Positions 1 through 9,322 of a stretch of 64,000 nt of DNA are shown one piece after another. Location of the stretch: assembly GCF_040196175.1 (NCBI RefSeq), contig NZ_JBEFNF010000001.1, forward strand, positions 248,001-312,000, read 5' to 3'. A program made the translations under genes and the position numbers. How positions within the stretch are numbered: position 1 is the stretch's first letter; every line of letters begins with the position of its first letter. The notes under the pieces were generated by a model, which was not told the origin of the DNA, did no database searches, and saw only the letters and a program-made list of their open reading frames with translations. Origin of the DNA: Halospina sp040196175 (GTDB lineage: Bacteria; Pseudomonadota; Gammaproteobacteria; Pseudomonadales; Oleiphilaceae).

Positions 1-480
1 GAGGCAGTGCTTATCAAGCTCAGGGAAGCTGGTGCCGAAGTCAACACTGGCGACAACTGGATCGAGCTCAACATGCACGGCCGCCGCCCGAAGGCAGTGA
101 ATCTCAGAACGGCGCCCTATCCTGCCTTTCCGACGGACATGCAGGCTCAGTTCGTAGCCATGAATACCGTCTCTGACGGTATTGGTTCCGTGACGGAGAC
201 GGTTTTCGAGAACCGCTTCATGCACGTCCAGGAACTGATCCGGATGGGCGCGGACATCGGCCTTGAGGGTAATACCGCTATTGTGCGCGGTGTTGACCGG
301 CTCACCGCAGCGCCCGTTATGGCCACAGACTTGCGTGCCTCGGCCAGTCTCGTCATAGCCGGGCTGGTGGCTGAGGGTGAGACCATGGTTGATCGCATCT
401 ACCACATTGACCGGGGTTACGAGTGCATCGAAGAAAAGCTCCAGTTGCTTGGTGCCACCATCCGCAGGATGCCTTCGTGA
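1..480 (+). CDS. murA: UDP-N-acetylglucosamine 1-carboxyvinyltransferase MurA, C-terminal part
   Basis: Cytosolic enzyme of the first committed step of peptidoglycan synthesis, transferring enolpyruvate from PEP to UDP-GlcNAc. The window opens inside the gene in frame 1, so only the last 159 residues of a protein normally about 420 long are present; the catalytic-cysteine loop lies off the left edge. The fragment shows the conserved PTDMQAQF block (about residue 44) that carries the catalytic aspartate, and the family's terminal IDRGYECIEEKL. A GTG at position 7 is internal, not a real start. It is followed immediately by hisG, a murA-his linkage seen in pseudomonads and relatives. Identification is firm. 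Confidence 0.95.
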   Translation, partial: EAVLIKLREAGAEVNTGDNWIELNMHGRRPKAVNLRTAPYPAFPTDMQAQFVAMNTVSDGIGSVTETVFENRFMHVQELIRMGADIGLEGNTAIVRGVDRLTAAPVMATDLRASASLVIAGLVAEGETMVDRIYHIDRGYECIEEKLQLLGATIRRMPS

Positions 481-503
481 CCTCTGCAGATACTGACGGG
501 ACT

Positions 504-1148
504 ATGCCGGAACAGCTGACCATCGCCCTTTCCAAGGGCCGTATTCTGGAAGAGACATTGCCGCTGCTCGCCGGAGCGGGCATCGAGCCTGAGGAGGATC
601 CCGAGAAAAGCCGCAAGCTGGTGTTCGCCACCACTGTGCCCGGGGTGCGCCTGCTGATCATCCGCGCGACCGACGTTCCCACCTATGTTCAGTACGGTGG
701 CGCAGACATGGGGGTGGCGGGCAAAGATGTGCTCATGGAACATGGCGGTGACGGGCTCTACGAGCCACTGGATCTTGAAATTGCCCGGTGTCGGCTGATG
801 ACCGCGGGTGTTGCCGTGCAGGCCGTGCCGGAAGGGCGCGTACGCGTGGCGACCAAGTTTACCCGGCTGGCGCGCGAATATTACGCGGCCCAGGGCAAAC
901 AGGCGGACATCATCAAGCTCTACGGTGCTATGGAACTGGCGCCCTTGCTGGGGCTGGCTGATGAGATCGTGGACATTGTCGACACCGGCAATACGCTGAA
1001 AGCCAATGGCCTGGAGCCGCGCGAGACCATCGCCAACATAAGCTCTCGGGTGGTGGTTAGCCGTTCCTCTATGAAGATGAAGCACGCACGCATCCAGCCA
1101 ATCCTGGATCGCATGGGCGAAGCCGTCGCCCGCAAGCACACGCAGTGA
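504..1148 (+). CDS. hisG: ATP phosphoribosyltransferase, short form
   Basis: First step of histidine synthesis: condensation of ATP with PRPP. From the ATG at 504 it has 214 residues, matching the short HisG form that lacks the C-terminal regulatory domain and, in this family, works with HisZ (not in this window). The N-terminal LTIALSKGRI, GGADMGVAGKD (residues 65-75) and the PRPP-binding DIVDTGNTLKANGL (157-170) are clear. The start is uncertain: a GTG at 477 overlaps the murA stop as GTGA and has AGGA seven bases upstream, so translational coupling giving a nine-residue longer protein is possible. I prefer 504 because family members begin close to the LTIALSKGR segment. Confidence 0.95.
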   Translation: MPEQLTIALSKGRILEETLPLLAGAGIEPEEDPEKSRKLVFATTVPGVRLLIIRATDVPTYVQYGGADMGVAGKDVLMEHGGDGLYEPLDLEIARCRLMTAGVAVQAVPEGRVRVATKFTRLAREYYAAQGKQADIIKLYGAMELAPLLGLADEIVDIVDTGNTLKANGLEPRETIANISSRVVVSRSSMKMKHARIQPILDRMGEAVARKHTQ

Positions 1149-1158
1149 GAGAACAGCC

Positions 1159-2466
1159 ATGAGTGAACTGTCCATTACCCGGCTCAATACCGCTGATTCA
1201 GACTTTGAGGCGGCGCTGCGCCGCCATACAGAGTGGGAAGAAGGCGTGGATACCAGCGTGCGCCAGACCGTGGCTGACATCCTGCAAAGGGTCCGTAAGG
1301 AAGGCGATGCTGCGGTTCTGGAATACACCGCGAAGCTGGATAATCTCAGTGTCGCTTGCGTGAGTGAACTGGAAGTGGCGCGCGAGCGCATCGACGCGGC
1401 CATGCATGCTATTACAGACGAACAGTTCCAGGCGCTGGAAACCGCCGCCGACCGGATCCGGCGTTACCACCGTGAGCAGCTGCCGGAGGACTGGTCCTAC
1501 GAAGAGGCTGACGGCACCCAGCTGGGACAACGGGTGCTGCCAGTGGATCGTGCGGGGCTTTATGTGCCGGGTGGTAAGGCAGCCTATCCGTCCTCTGTGC
1601 TGATGAATGCCATTCCAGCGAAGGTTGCTGGCGTGGCGGAAATTGTAATGGTAGTACCGGCTCCGGGCGGTGAGCTGAATGACCTCGTGCTGGCTGCCGC
1701 GCGCGTCGCCGGCATTGATCGCATCTACACCTTGGGTGGTGCTCAGGCGGTTGCCGCGCTGGCCTACGGAACAGAAACGGTTGCGGCAGTGGACAAGATC
1801 GTGGGGCCGGGCAACATCTATGTGGCCGAGGCCAAGCGTGAAGTCTTTGGGCGCGTGGGGATCGATATGGTCGCCGGCCCTTCCGAAATTCTGGTGATTG
1901 GCGATGGCCACACGGATCCCGATTGGGTTGCCATGGATCTGTTCTCCCAGGCCGAGCACGATGAGCAGGCCCAGGCGATTCTGGTATCACCGGATCCCGA
2001 TTATATCGCGAAGGTTGAAGCCAGTATGGCTCGGCTGCTGCCGGAGATGGAGCGAGCCGGGATCATCCGCCAGTCCCTGGCCGATCGCGGCATTCTGGTC
2101 CAGTGTGCCTCACTCGAGGAAGCGGCCCAGGTGAGCAACCGCGTGGCGCCCGAGCACCTGGAGCTTTCCCTTGCGGATCCGGATGCGTTGTTGCCACAGA
2201 TTCGCCATGCGGGCGCCATCTTTATGGGGTCCTGGGCGGCTGAGGTGATGGGCGATTACTGTGCTGGCCCCAATCACGTGTTGCCGACCAGTGGCACGGC
2301 CCGTTTTTCGTCGCCGCTGGGGGTCTATGACTTCCAGAAACGGTCTTCCGTTGTGCATTTCTCCGCCGCAGGGGCAGATCGCGCCGCCCGCTGCGCGTCT
2401 GTTCTGGCGCGAGGCGAGGGGCTGACGGCACATGCACGATCGGCCGAATACCGGATCCGCGACTGA
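1159..2466 (+). CDS. hisD: Histidinol dehydrogenase
   Basis: Zinc- and NAD-dependent four-electron oxidation of histidinol to histidine, the last step of the pathway. At 435 residues it is the normal length. The expected zinc ligands are visible: Q264 and H267 in FSQAEHDEQ, D366 in GDYCAGPNHVLPT and H425 near the C-terminus; the E332-H333 catalytic pair lies in APEHLEL. It starts ten bases after hisG and stops nine bases before hisC, so hisG-hisD-hisC form one transcription unit. No anomalies. Confidence 0.97.
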   Translation: MSELSITRLNTADSDFEAALRRHTEWEEGVDTSVRQTVADILQRVRKEGDAAVLEYTAKLDNLSVACVSELEVARERIDAAMHAITDEQFQALETAADRIRRYHREQLPEDWSYEEADGTQLGQRVLPVDRAGLYVPGGKAAYPSSVLMNAIPAKVAGVAEIVMVVPAPGGELNDLVLAAARVAGIDRIYTLGGAQAVAALAYGTETVAAVDKIVGPGNIYVAEAKREVFGRVGIDMVAGPSEILVIGDGHTDPDWVAMDLFSQAEHDEQAQAILVSPDPDYIAKVEASMARLLPEMERAGIIRQSLADRGILVQCASLEEAAQVSNRVAPEHLELSLADPDALLPQIRHAGAIFMGSWAAEVMGDYCAGPNHVLPTSGTARFSSPLGVYDFQKRSSVVHFSAAGADRAARCASVLARGEGLTAHARSAEYRIRD

Positions 2467-2475
2467 GGAGCACAA

Positions 2476-3552
2476 ATGAGCCGGTTCTGGAACGAACGGC
2501 TGCAGCAGCTCACGCCGTATATACCGGGTGAGCAGCCGCAGATCAGCAATCTTGTGAAGCTCAACACGAACGAACATCCCTTCGGGCCTAGTGAGGCGGT
2601 TACAGCAGCCATCCGTGACGCAGCGGATGAGCGCCTGCGGCTTTATCCCGATCCGGACGCGGCGGATCTGCGCGAGGCCATTGCGGACTGGTTCGGTCTT
2701 GAGGCTTCACAGGTGTTTCCCGCTAATGGCTCCGACGAGGTGTTGGCGTTCATCTTTCAGGGGCTTTTCCAGCCCGGCGAGCCGGTGCTGTTTCCTGACA
2801 TCAGTTACAGTTTCTATCCGGTTTATTGTGGTCTTTATGGGCTGGAAAGCCGCGCGGTGGCTCTTGATGACGATCTGTGCATTCCGGCTGAAGCATTTCA
2901 GCCGCCCAACGGCGGCGTTATTTTCCCGAATCCCAATGCACCAACAGGGCGCTTCCTGGATCTAAGCTCTGTTGAACAGATCCTGGCCGCCAATCCGGAT
3001 CGGGTGGTGGTGATTGACGAAGCCTATGTGGACTTCGGCGGTGAGAGCGCCGCCTGCCTGATTCCGGATTATCCCAATCTGCTGGTCACTCAGAGCCTGT
3101 CCAAGTCGCGCTCGCTCGCGGGCCTTAGGGTGGGCTTTGCGTTGGGTCAGAAACACCTGATCAAGGGGCTTGAACGGATCAAGAACAGTTTTAATTCCTA
3201 TACTCTGGATCGGCCGGCACAGGCGGGAGCCACGGCGGCCTTCCGTGATGTGGCTGGCTTTCGCGAAGGGCAACAGGCTGTTATTGAGCAGCGCGAGCGG
3301 CTCAGCCAAGGGCTGGAGGCGCTGGGCTTCGAGGTGGTGCCTTCCAGAGCGAACTTCGTATTCTGCCGCCACCCTGCGGTCAGCGGCAGCGAACTGGCGG
3401 CGTTGCTGCGTGAGCGCCACATCATCGTGCGCCATTTTGATAAGCCCCGGATCGAACAGTATCTGCGCGTCACTATTGGCACTGGCGAGGAGATGGGTGC
3501 GTTGCTGGCGGCTCTTGATGCCATTCTCAATAATGGAGAAACGCGGATATGA
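2476..3552 (+). CDS. hisC: Histidinol-phosphate aminotransferase
   Basis: PLP-dependent aminotransferase making L-histidinol phosphate from imidazole-acetol phosphate and glutamate. The 358-residue fold-type I enzyme shows N153-APTG, the PLP-ring DEAYVDF (181-187) and the Schiff-base lysine K210 within SLSKSRSLAGLR. AGGAG lies seven bases before the ATG. Its stop overlaps the next start by four bases. HisC-like enzymes can act on aromatic keto acids, but the his operon context supports the histidine role. Confidence 0.95.
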   Translation: MSRFWNERLQQLTPYIPGEQPQISNLVKLNTNEHPFGPSEAVTAAIRDAADERLRLYPDPDAADLREAIADWFGLEASQVFPANGSDEVLAFIFQGLFQPGEPVLFPDISYSFYPVYCGLYGLESRAVALDDDLCIPAEAFQPPNGGVIFPNPNAPTGRFLDLSSVEQILAANPDRVVVIDEAYVDFGGESAACLIPDYPNLLVTQSLSKSRSLAGLRVGFALGQKHLIKGLERIKNSFNSYTLDRPAQAGATAAFRDVAGFREGQQAVIEQRERLSQGLEALGFEVVPSRANFVFCRHPAVSGSELAALLRERHIIVRHFDKPRIEQYLRVTIGTGEEMGALLAALDAILNNGETRI

Positions 3553-4310
3553 GCACACCGCAAAGGGATGACCTCGTTGCAACCATGGATCAATGGCTGT
3601 GTCCGGAACTTTTCCGGGATTACTGCCCCAATGGTCTGCAGGTAGAGGGGCGTGACCAAGTGCGCACTGTGGTTACCGGGGTCACGGCGAGTCAGCGCTT
3701 CCTGGAACAGGCCATCGAGACTGGCGCGGATATGGTGCTAGTGCATCACGGCTATTTCTGGAAAGGCGAGGATCCCTGCATCCGGGGTATGAAACAGCGC
3801 CGCATTGAGCTTCTTCTCAACAATAATGTGTCGCTCGTGGCCTATCATCTGCCATTGGACGCCCACCGCAGCATGGGCAATAATGCCTGCCTGGCGCGAA
3901 CAATCGGGGCATCTGAAGCGGCGCCGGTCTCGGGAGAACCCTGCGAGCTGATGTGGGCTGGAACACTGGATGAACCCCTGAAGCCGGAGGAGCTGGCGTC
4001 GCGTCTGCAGTCACGTCTCAATAGAGCGCCTCTTCCCATTGAGGGCGGGCCCGAGCTTATCCGGCGGATTGGCTGGTGCAGTGGTGGAGCACAGGGGATG
4101 ATTGACCGGGCAGCCGCTTTGGGCTTGGATGCGTATCTGTCGGGCGAGATTTCGGAACCCACAGTGCATAGTGCACGGGAGCAGGGGATCCATTATTTCG
4201 CAGCCGGCCATCACGCAACGGAGCGTGACGGCGTTCAGGCTCTGGGAACAGCGCTCGCCGAAGCATTCGATATTGAGCACTGCTTCATCGAGGATCCAAG
4301 CCCCGCGTGA
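3549..4310 (+). CDS. Nif3-like dinuclear metal-binding protein (YbgI family)
   Basis: Member of the NIF3/YbgI/DUF34 family, labelled in databases as GTP cyclohydrolase 1 type 2 homologue; the true reaction is not established. The 253-residue protein carries the expected dinuclear-metal ligands: H66-H67 in LVHHGYFW, D104 in HLPLDAH, and H221/E225 in FAAGHHATERDG. The ATG overlaps the hisC stop (ATGA), so it is co-translated with the histidine genes. The length is that of the compact form, without the inserted domain of longer homologues. Family assignment firm, function unknown. Confidence 0.9.
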   Translation: MSTPQRDDLVATMDQWLCPELFRDYCPNGLQVEGRDQVRTVVTGVTASQRFLEQAIETGADMVLVHHGYFWKGEDPCIRGMKQRRIELLLNNNVSLVAYHLPLDAHRSMGNNACLARTIGASEAAPVSGEPCELMWAGTLDEPLKPEELASRLQSRLNRAPLPIEGGPELIRRIGWCSGGAQGMIDRAAALGLDAYLSGEISEPTVHSAREQGIHYFAAGHHATERDGVQALGTALAEAFDIEHCFIEDPSPA

Positions 4311-4342
4311 GCGAGGGCGCTGGTTTCCGGCTGACAACGGTA

Positions 4343-4810
4343 TCAGGAGGTAGCGTTGCGGCTCGTATTCTCTGACTCTTCTTTCCTGAGACCGTAATCC
4401 TCGGCCAGCATGCCGTTGTCATCCCGCGTGTTGCGCGGCGCGTAGTCGCGCGGCGGCTCGACGCTTTCGTTTTGGTCGGTTGATCCCTTATAGCTCAGTT
4501 GATGATCACGCTGGGCCTGTTCCAGCTCTTCACGGGCTTCAGTTTCCGTGCAAAGGCGTGAAGCACCCTTGGCCAGGTGCTCATGCACCTCCCGATAGGA
4601 ATCGTTGAGCCGCCGGAACAGTTCCGCCGTCTCCATGAAGTGCTCGTTCACTTGCGCCTGATAGCGGGTGTGTTCGTTCTGAAGGGCGTCGAGCTGCTGA
4701 GCGAGTCGGCGCTGGCGCACGTTGCGCCCGCCCATTGTCCGGGCGATTCCCCACCCCAGAGCAAGACCGATTACCAGTGCCGCAATACCAACGGCGAGCA
4801 TGGACTGCAT
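4343..4810 (-). CDS. zapG: YhcB/ZapG-like DUF1043 inner-membrane protein
   Basis: A 155-residue protein with one N-terminal transmembrane helix (about residues 4-24, LAVGIAALVIGLALGWGI) followed by a charged, coiled-coil-prone cytoplasmic part and a polar C-terminal tail. This architecture is that of YhcB/ZapG, linked to envelope growth and division in enterobacteria. An upstream extension to 4909 is open, but the ATG at 4810 has a good ribosome site (GAAGGA) and places the membrane helix at the N-terminus as in the family. It is divergent from zapE, the usual neighbour. The symbol rests on family and context. Confidence 0.8.
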   Translation of the reverse strand: MQSMLAVGIAALVIGLALGWGIARTMGGRNVRQRRLAQQLDALQNEHTRYQAQVNEHFMETAELFRRLNDSYREVHEHLAKGASRLCTETEAREELEQAQRDHQLSYKGSTDQNESVEPPRDYAPRNTRDDNGMLAEDYGLRKEESENTSRNATS

Positions 4811-4976
4811 AGTGCTATCCTTCTGTTGCCGGGAAGGCGCTGGTACACGACCAGCCATGATGAAATCATGGTATGACAAAGCGAGCCCCGGCAACAGTCC
4901 CGACTTCAATGGGATTTGGAGGGTAGCGCGAAAATCCGTATATTGCCCGTCTCAAAATGGCAGTTGTGAGGCAGGC

Positions 4977-6101
4977 ATGAGCGCCAGTGACGCAGCACCA
5001 TCGTCGGGACCGATGGCCCGGTATCGTCAGGATCAGAAACATGGGGGCTTCCAGCAGGATTCTGCCCAGGAGACGGCTATTCAGCACCTGCAGGATCTGT
5101 ATGAGGCGTTGGTGGCCGCCGAAAAGGCGCGCGACAACGTTGGCAGGCGACTGAAGCGCTGGCTCCGCCGCGGGCGCGAAGACCCCGTCATGGGCCTCTA
5201 TTTCTGGGGTGGTGTTGGCCGCGGCAAGACCTACATGATGGATCTGTTCTATGACGCTCTGCCGTTCGAGCGCAAGCTCCGGGTGCACTTCCATCGCTTC
5301 ATGCAGCGGGTGCACCGGGAACTGGCGGAGCTGGAGGGCTACAGCAACCCTCTGGATACCATTGCCGCCCGCTTCGCCGAGGAATGCAGGGTTATCTGCT
5401 TCGATGAGTTTTTCGTTTCTGAGATCGGCGATGCCATGATCCTGGCGACTCTGCTGGATGGGCTCTTCTATCGGGGTGTAACACTGGTCTGCACATCCAA
5501 CATTGAACCGGATGGTCTTTATTGGAACGGCCTCCAGCGCGCCCGCTTCCTTCCCGCCATTGATCTGCTTAACCGCTACACCAGGGTTTTGAACATCGAC
5601 GGCGGTGTCGACTACCGGCTGCGAACATTGGAGCAGGCCCAATTGTTCCATTCACCGCTGGGCCCGGAGGCAGAGCAAAGCCTGCACAAGAGCTATGAAG
5701 AACTCGCGCTGACCGGGGGCGACCAGGGCAAGGACCTGGAGGTCAATGGTCGACTCATCCATGCCCGGCGTCATGCGGATGACGTGGTCTGGTTCGACTT
5801 CCCTGAACTCTGTGACGGTCCACGCAGCCAGAACGACTACATCGAGCTCGCGCGCGAGTTCCACGCCGTTCTCCTTTCCAACGTACCGGTTATGGGTGCC
5901 GACTCCGATGACCGGGCCCGGCGTTTCATCAACCTGGTGGATGAGTTCTACGACCGCTGCGTCAAGCTGATCATTTCCGCCGAGGCACCAATCCCTGATC
6001 TATACACGGGAACCAACCTCGCGTTTGAGTTCGAGCGCACGGAATCCCGGCTTCTGGAGATGCAGTCCCACGAGTATCTGGAACTGCCTCACAAGGCCTG
6101 A
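4977..6101 (+). CDS. zapE: Cell division AAA+ ATPase ZapE
   Basis: AFG1/ZapE family P-loop ATPase; in E. coli it associates with the Z-ring late in division. The 374-residue product from the ATG at 4977 (GAGG just upstream) matches the usual length, and the open frame further upstream is not needed. Walker A is GGVGRGKT (78-85) and Walker B is VICFDEFFV (about 139-147). The RVHFHRFM block after Walker A is typical. It converges on the thiolase gene with only six bases between the stops. Confidence 0.93.
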   Translation: MSASDAAPSSGPMARYRQDQKHGGFQQDSAQETAIQHLQDLYEALVAAEKARDNVGRRLKRWLRRGREDPVMGLYFWGGVGRGKTYMMDLFYDALPFERKLRVHFHRFMQRVHRELAELEGYSNPLDTIAARFAEECRVICFDEFFVSEIGDAMILATLLDGLFYRGVTLVCTSNIEPDGLYWNGLQRARFLPAIDLLNRYTRVLNIDGGVDYRLRTLEQAQLFHSPLGPEAEQSLHKSYEELALTGGDQGKDLEVNGRLIHARRHADDVVWFDFPELCDGPRSQNDYIELAREFHAVLLSNVPVMGADSDDRARRFINLVDEFYDRCVKLIISAEAPIPDLYTGTNLAFEFERTESRLLEMQSHEYLELPHKA

Positions 6102-6107
6102 AACACG

Positions 6108-7298
6108 TCAGTCACACAACTCAATAGCCATGGCGGTGGCTTCACCGCCGCCGATGCACAGCGAGGCGATACCGCGCCGGCCGCCAGTGCGCCTCAAGGC
6201 GTGGATTAGTGACACAATCAGGCGCGAGCCGGTTGAGCCGATGGGGTGACCCTGTGCGCAGGCGCCGCCATGGATATTCACTTTTTCCGGGGCCAGCGCC
6301 AGTTCGTCCATGGCAATCATGGCGACCACCGCGAACGCTTCATTGATCTCGTAGAGATCCACATCCTCCGTTGACCACCCGGTGTACTCCAGAAGCCGCT
6401 GAATGGCGCCCACCGGAGCCAGGGTGAACTCGGATGGATGCCGGGAGAAGGTGGCATGCCCGAGGATCCGCGCCAGCGGCTTGGAGCCGTGGCGATCCAC
6501 AGCCGCGCCACTCATCAGCATGAGTGCCGAGGCGCCGTCCGAGATGGAGGAGGCATTGGCCGCCGTAATAGTGCCATCCTTGGCAAAGGCTGGGCGCATG
6601 GAAGGGATACGGTCGATGTTGGCCTGGCCGGGCTGTTCGTCATCACGGACATTTGTTTCATTCCCCTTGCGGTCGATTTGGGAAACGGCAACCGTTTCTG
6701 CATTCAGCCAGCTGTTGTTGATGGCCGTGTTGGCCCGTTCCAGGGAGCGGATGGCGAAGGCGTCCATGGCTTTCCGGGAGTAGCCCAGCCGGTCCGCGGT
6801 TTCCTGAGCGAATTCACCCATAAGACGGGTGGTTTCCGCATCCTGCAGACCGTCGATGAACATGTGGTCCTGAGGCGCACGGCCGGGGCCCATGCGGTAA
6901 CCCCGGCGTGCATCCGTCAGCAGATAGGGGGCGTTGGACATGCTTTCCATGCCGCCGCTCAGCACAACGTCGCCACTTCCGGCACGGATCAGGTCATGGC
7001 CGAACATGGTGGCCTTCATGCCAGAGCCGCAGAGTTTGTTGACGGTGGTTGCGCCTGTGCCATCCTGTAGGCCGCCGTGGCGCGCCGCTTGGCGCGCCGG
7101 CCCCTGCCCGGTGCCGGCAGGCAGCACATTGCCCATCACAACCTCCTCAACAGCCGCTGGCTCAAGCCCGGAGTCTGTCAGCACTGCGTCTACAGCTTCA
7201 GCGCCCAGGGCAGGGGCGCTCAGGGTGGCCAGGCTGCCAAGAAAACCACCCATCGGAGTGCGGCGGGCTGCGGTGATGTAAATGAAGGGGTAGGCCAT
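6108..7298 (-). CDS. Acetyl-CoA C-acyltransferase (thiolase)
   Basis: Thiolase-family enzyme of 396 residues, condensing or cleaving acyl-CoAs. The nucleophilic cysteine is C90 in NKLCGSGMKA, with H351 in QGHPIGSTGSR and the second catalytic cysteine C381 in SLCIGGGEA. A strong AGGAGA site precedes the ATG. Sequence style is that of acetoacetyl-CoA thiolase (AtoB/PhaA-like), but substrate chain length cannot be read from sequence, and no beta-oxidation or PHA partner is adjacent. It is transcribed alone, divergent from the DUF1302 gene. Confidence 0.93.
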   Translation of the reverse strand: MAYPFIYITAARRTPMGGFLGSLATLSAPALGAEAVDAVLTDSGLEPAAVEEVVMGNVLPAGTGQGPARQAARHGGLQDGTGATTVNKLCGSGMKATMFGHDLIRAGSGDVVLSGGMESMSNAPYLLTDARRGYRMGPGRAPQDHMFIDGLQDAETTRLMGEFAQETADRLGYSRKAMDAFAIRSLERANTAINNSWLNAETVAVSQIDRKGNETNVRDDEQPGQANIDRIPSMRPAFAKDGTITAANASSISDGASALMLMSGAAVDRHGSKPLARILGHATFSRHPSEFTLAPVGAIQRLLEYTGWSTEDVDLYEINEAFAVVAMIAMDELALAPEKVNIHGGACAQGHPIGSTGSRLIVSLIHALRRTGGRRGIASLCIGGGEATAMAIELCD

Positions 7299-7371
7299 GG
7301 TCTTCTCCTGGACATTTATAGGGGGACTGATACGAATGCTGCCACGATCACAAAAAATTTGGCAGATGAAA

Positions 7372-7401
7372 TTGGTGGAGTCGCGGTTTTGTGTCTATAT
7401 T
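7372..7401 (+). promoter_or_regulatory. Candidate sigma-70 promoter for the DUF1302/DUF1329 pair
   Basis: TTGGTG at 7372-7377 and TATATT at 7396-7401 are separated by 18 bases and lie about 60 bases upstream of the DUF1302 start in the divergent spacer. The match is moderate and based on sequence alone. Confidence 0.4.
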
Positions 7402-7462
7402 GGGTATTAACCTGCGGAAACTAATACTCGAGCAGCGATCCAGATAAACGGAGTAGCGTTCA

Positions 7463-9265
7463 ATGACAAAAACAACACGACAGTGGCAACAATGGGCGCA
7501 GATGCCTCTGGCAGCGGCTGTAGCAGCCGGTTTTGCCGGGCCAGCGAGTGCGTTCACCTTCAACGTGGGTGACGTGGATGGCGCCTTTGACACCAACCTG
7601 ACGGCAGCGGTGGGATGGCGCACAGAGAGCCCTGATAAAGAACTGATCGGTCAGGGGAACCTGCCAGGTTCCAACCAGGGTGCGTCCACCATCAACTACG
7701 ATGATGGCAACCAGAATTTCGACGCCGGTGATACCTATTCAGAGATTGTGCGCGGCACCAGCGAGCTCTATCTGAACCGGGATTTCCGCGGCGACTATCT
7801 CAGCCGCGTGGGCGGTTTTGTCCGCGGTCGGTATTGGTATGATTTCAGGGTTAAAGATGACGATTTCACTCGAGACGGCCTTGCAACCATCAGTGAGGAT
7901 GGCAAAGACAATGCTTCGGGGGCTGAGCTCCTGGATGCGTACGTGTGGACGGACTGGTATCTGGGAGACATGCCTGTCAGCGTGCGTTACGGCAATCAGG
8001 TCTTCAACTGGGGTGAGAGTACCTTCATTCAGGGCGGGATCAACGCGACCAACCCGGTCGACGTTGGCGCCATTCGCTCGCCGGGGTCAGAACTCAAAGA
8101 AGCACTCCTGCCCGTGGAGGCGTTGTTTACCTCAATAGGGTTGACTCGATCGCTTACGCTGAAAGCTTATGTCCAGTTTGACTGGGAACCCACCCAGATT
8201 GACGACTGTGGCACCTTCTTCAGTTCCAACGATTTTACGGCTGATGGTTGTGGTCCTGTTTATGCCTTCGGCACTGAGAGTGAGGCCGGCAATCAGGGGT
8301 TGCCGACGATCGATCGGGAGAGTGATAAGCGCCCTGACGGTGAAGACCAGTTTGGGGTGGCACTGCAATGGTATTCGCCTGAACTGGGCAATACCGAATT
8401 CGGGCTCTATCACGTGAGATACCATAGCCGGCTGCCCTATATAAGTGGCCGAGTGGCGGAAAGTCGCGGTGGGCTGCCGAACTACTTCGTTGAGTACCCT
8501 GACGACATTAAGTTGTACGGCTTGAGCATGAATACCAATATCCCTGGCGGATGGTCTGTTGGGGCTGAATACAGTTTCCGGGAAAATATGCCGCTTCAAT
8601 GGAACGCGTTTGAGCTGATCAACGGCGGGCGAGGGCAACCCTTTTCCGAGCTGTTTCAGGAACGGATTCAAAGCCCAGGGGTTGGTTTCAGTGATCTCGC
8701 CGGTGAAGAAGTTAAAGGGTTTGATCGGTTTAAAGTGTCGCAGGCACAGACAACGTTCATTAAGTTCTTTGACCGGGTTCTGGGGGCCAGTCGCCTGAGC
8801 TTTGTAGGTGAGGTTGGTATGACCTATGTGCATGATTTGCCCTCACTCTCCCGGTTTGGTCGTTCCGGCATCTGGGGCGTTGGCGATTTCACAGACAAGG
8901 AGAATGCCAGCGGAAACTTAACGAGCTGCGAGGCCGAGAATATCAACCCCAGCAACTGCACGAATGACGGGTTTGTAAGTGATTTTGCCTGGGGCTATCA
9001 GTTATCGGCCACGTTGGAGTATAACAACGCGATTGCTGGCGCAACGCTTAAGCCTTCGCTCTCATGGTCGCATGATGTGAATGGTTATTCGCCTGAGCCT
9101 GGCGGTGCCTTTAATGAGGGGAGCAAGGCTGTCGGCCTGGGTCTAACCGCCGAGTATCGGAATAATTACGAAGCAGGCATTGAATATACCAACTATTTTG
9201 GTGGTGATTACAATGCAATCTCAGATCGAGACAACCTAACGGCTAGCGTTTCGTACTCGTTCTGA
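7463..9265 (+). CDS. DUF1302 family outer-membrane-like protein
   Basis: A 600-residue exported protein: signal peptide of about 30 residues ending near GPASA, followed by a beta-rich, aromatic- and Asp/Asn-rich sequence ending in SVSYSF, the terminal aromatic residue expected of a beta-barrel. It matches the DUF1302 family of large proteobacterial outer-membrane proteins of unknown function, usually encoded with DUF1329 and often near an RND/MMPL exporter. Here DUF1329 follows after 57 bases, with no terminator between, but no exporter is adjacent. Function not established. Confidence 0.85.
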   Translation: MTKTTRQWQQWAQMPLAAAVAAGFAGPASAFTFNVGDVDGAFDTNLTAAVGWRTESPDKELIGQGNLPGSNQGASTINYDDGNQNFDAGDTYSEIVRGTSELYLNRDFRGDYLSRVGGFVRGRYWYDFRVKDDDFTRDGLATISEDGKDNASGAELLDAYVWTDWYLGDMPVSVRYGNQVFNWGESTFIQGGINATNPVDVGAIRSPGSELKEALLPVEALFTSIGLTRSLTLKAYVQFDWEPTQIDDCGTFFSSNDFTADGCGPVYAFGTESEAGNQGLPTIDRESDKRPDGEDQFGVALQWYSPELGNTEFGLYHVRYHSRLPYISGRVAESRGGLPNYFVEYPDDIKLYGLSMNTNIPGGWSVGAEYSFRENMPLQWNAFELINGGRGQPFSELFQERIQSPGVGFSDLAGEEVKGFDRFKVSQAQTTFIKFFDRVLGASRLSFVGEVGMTYVHDLPSLSRFGRSGIWGVGDFTDKENASGNLTSCEAENINPSNCTNDGFVSDFAWGYQLSATLEYNNAIAGATLKPSLSWSHDVNGYSPEPGGAFNEGSKAVGLGLTAEYRNNYEAGIEYTNYFGGDYNAISDRDNLTASVSYSF

Positions 9266-9322
9266 TGGGTGATGTTTTAAACTGACTGCTGTACCACCTT
9301 AGCCCTGTGAGGTAACTGAATA

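Noticed and set aside
417..1403. Open frame of 328 codons on the - strand across hisG and hisD
   Set aside because: Antisense shadow spanning two real genes, with low-complexity composition.
7359..7376. TTGGCAGATGAAATTGG as a sigma-54 promoter before the DUF1302 gene
   Set aside because: The -24-like part is present but no GC doublet lies at the required -12 position.
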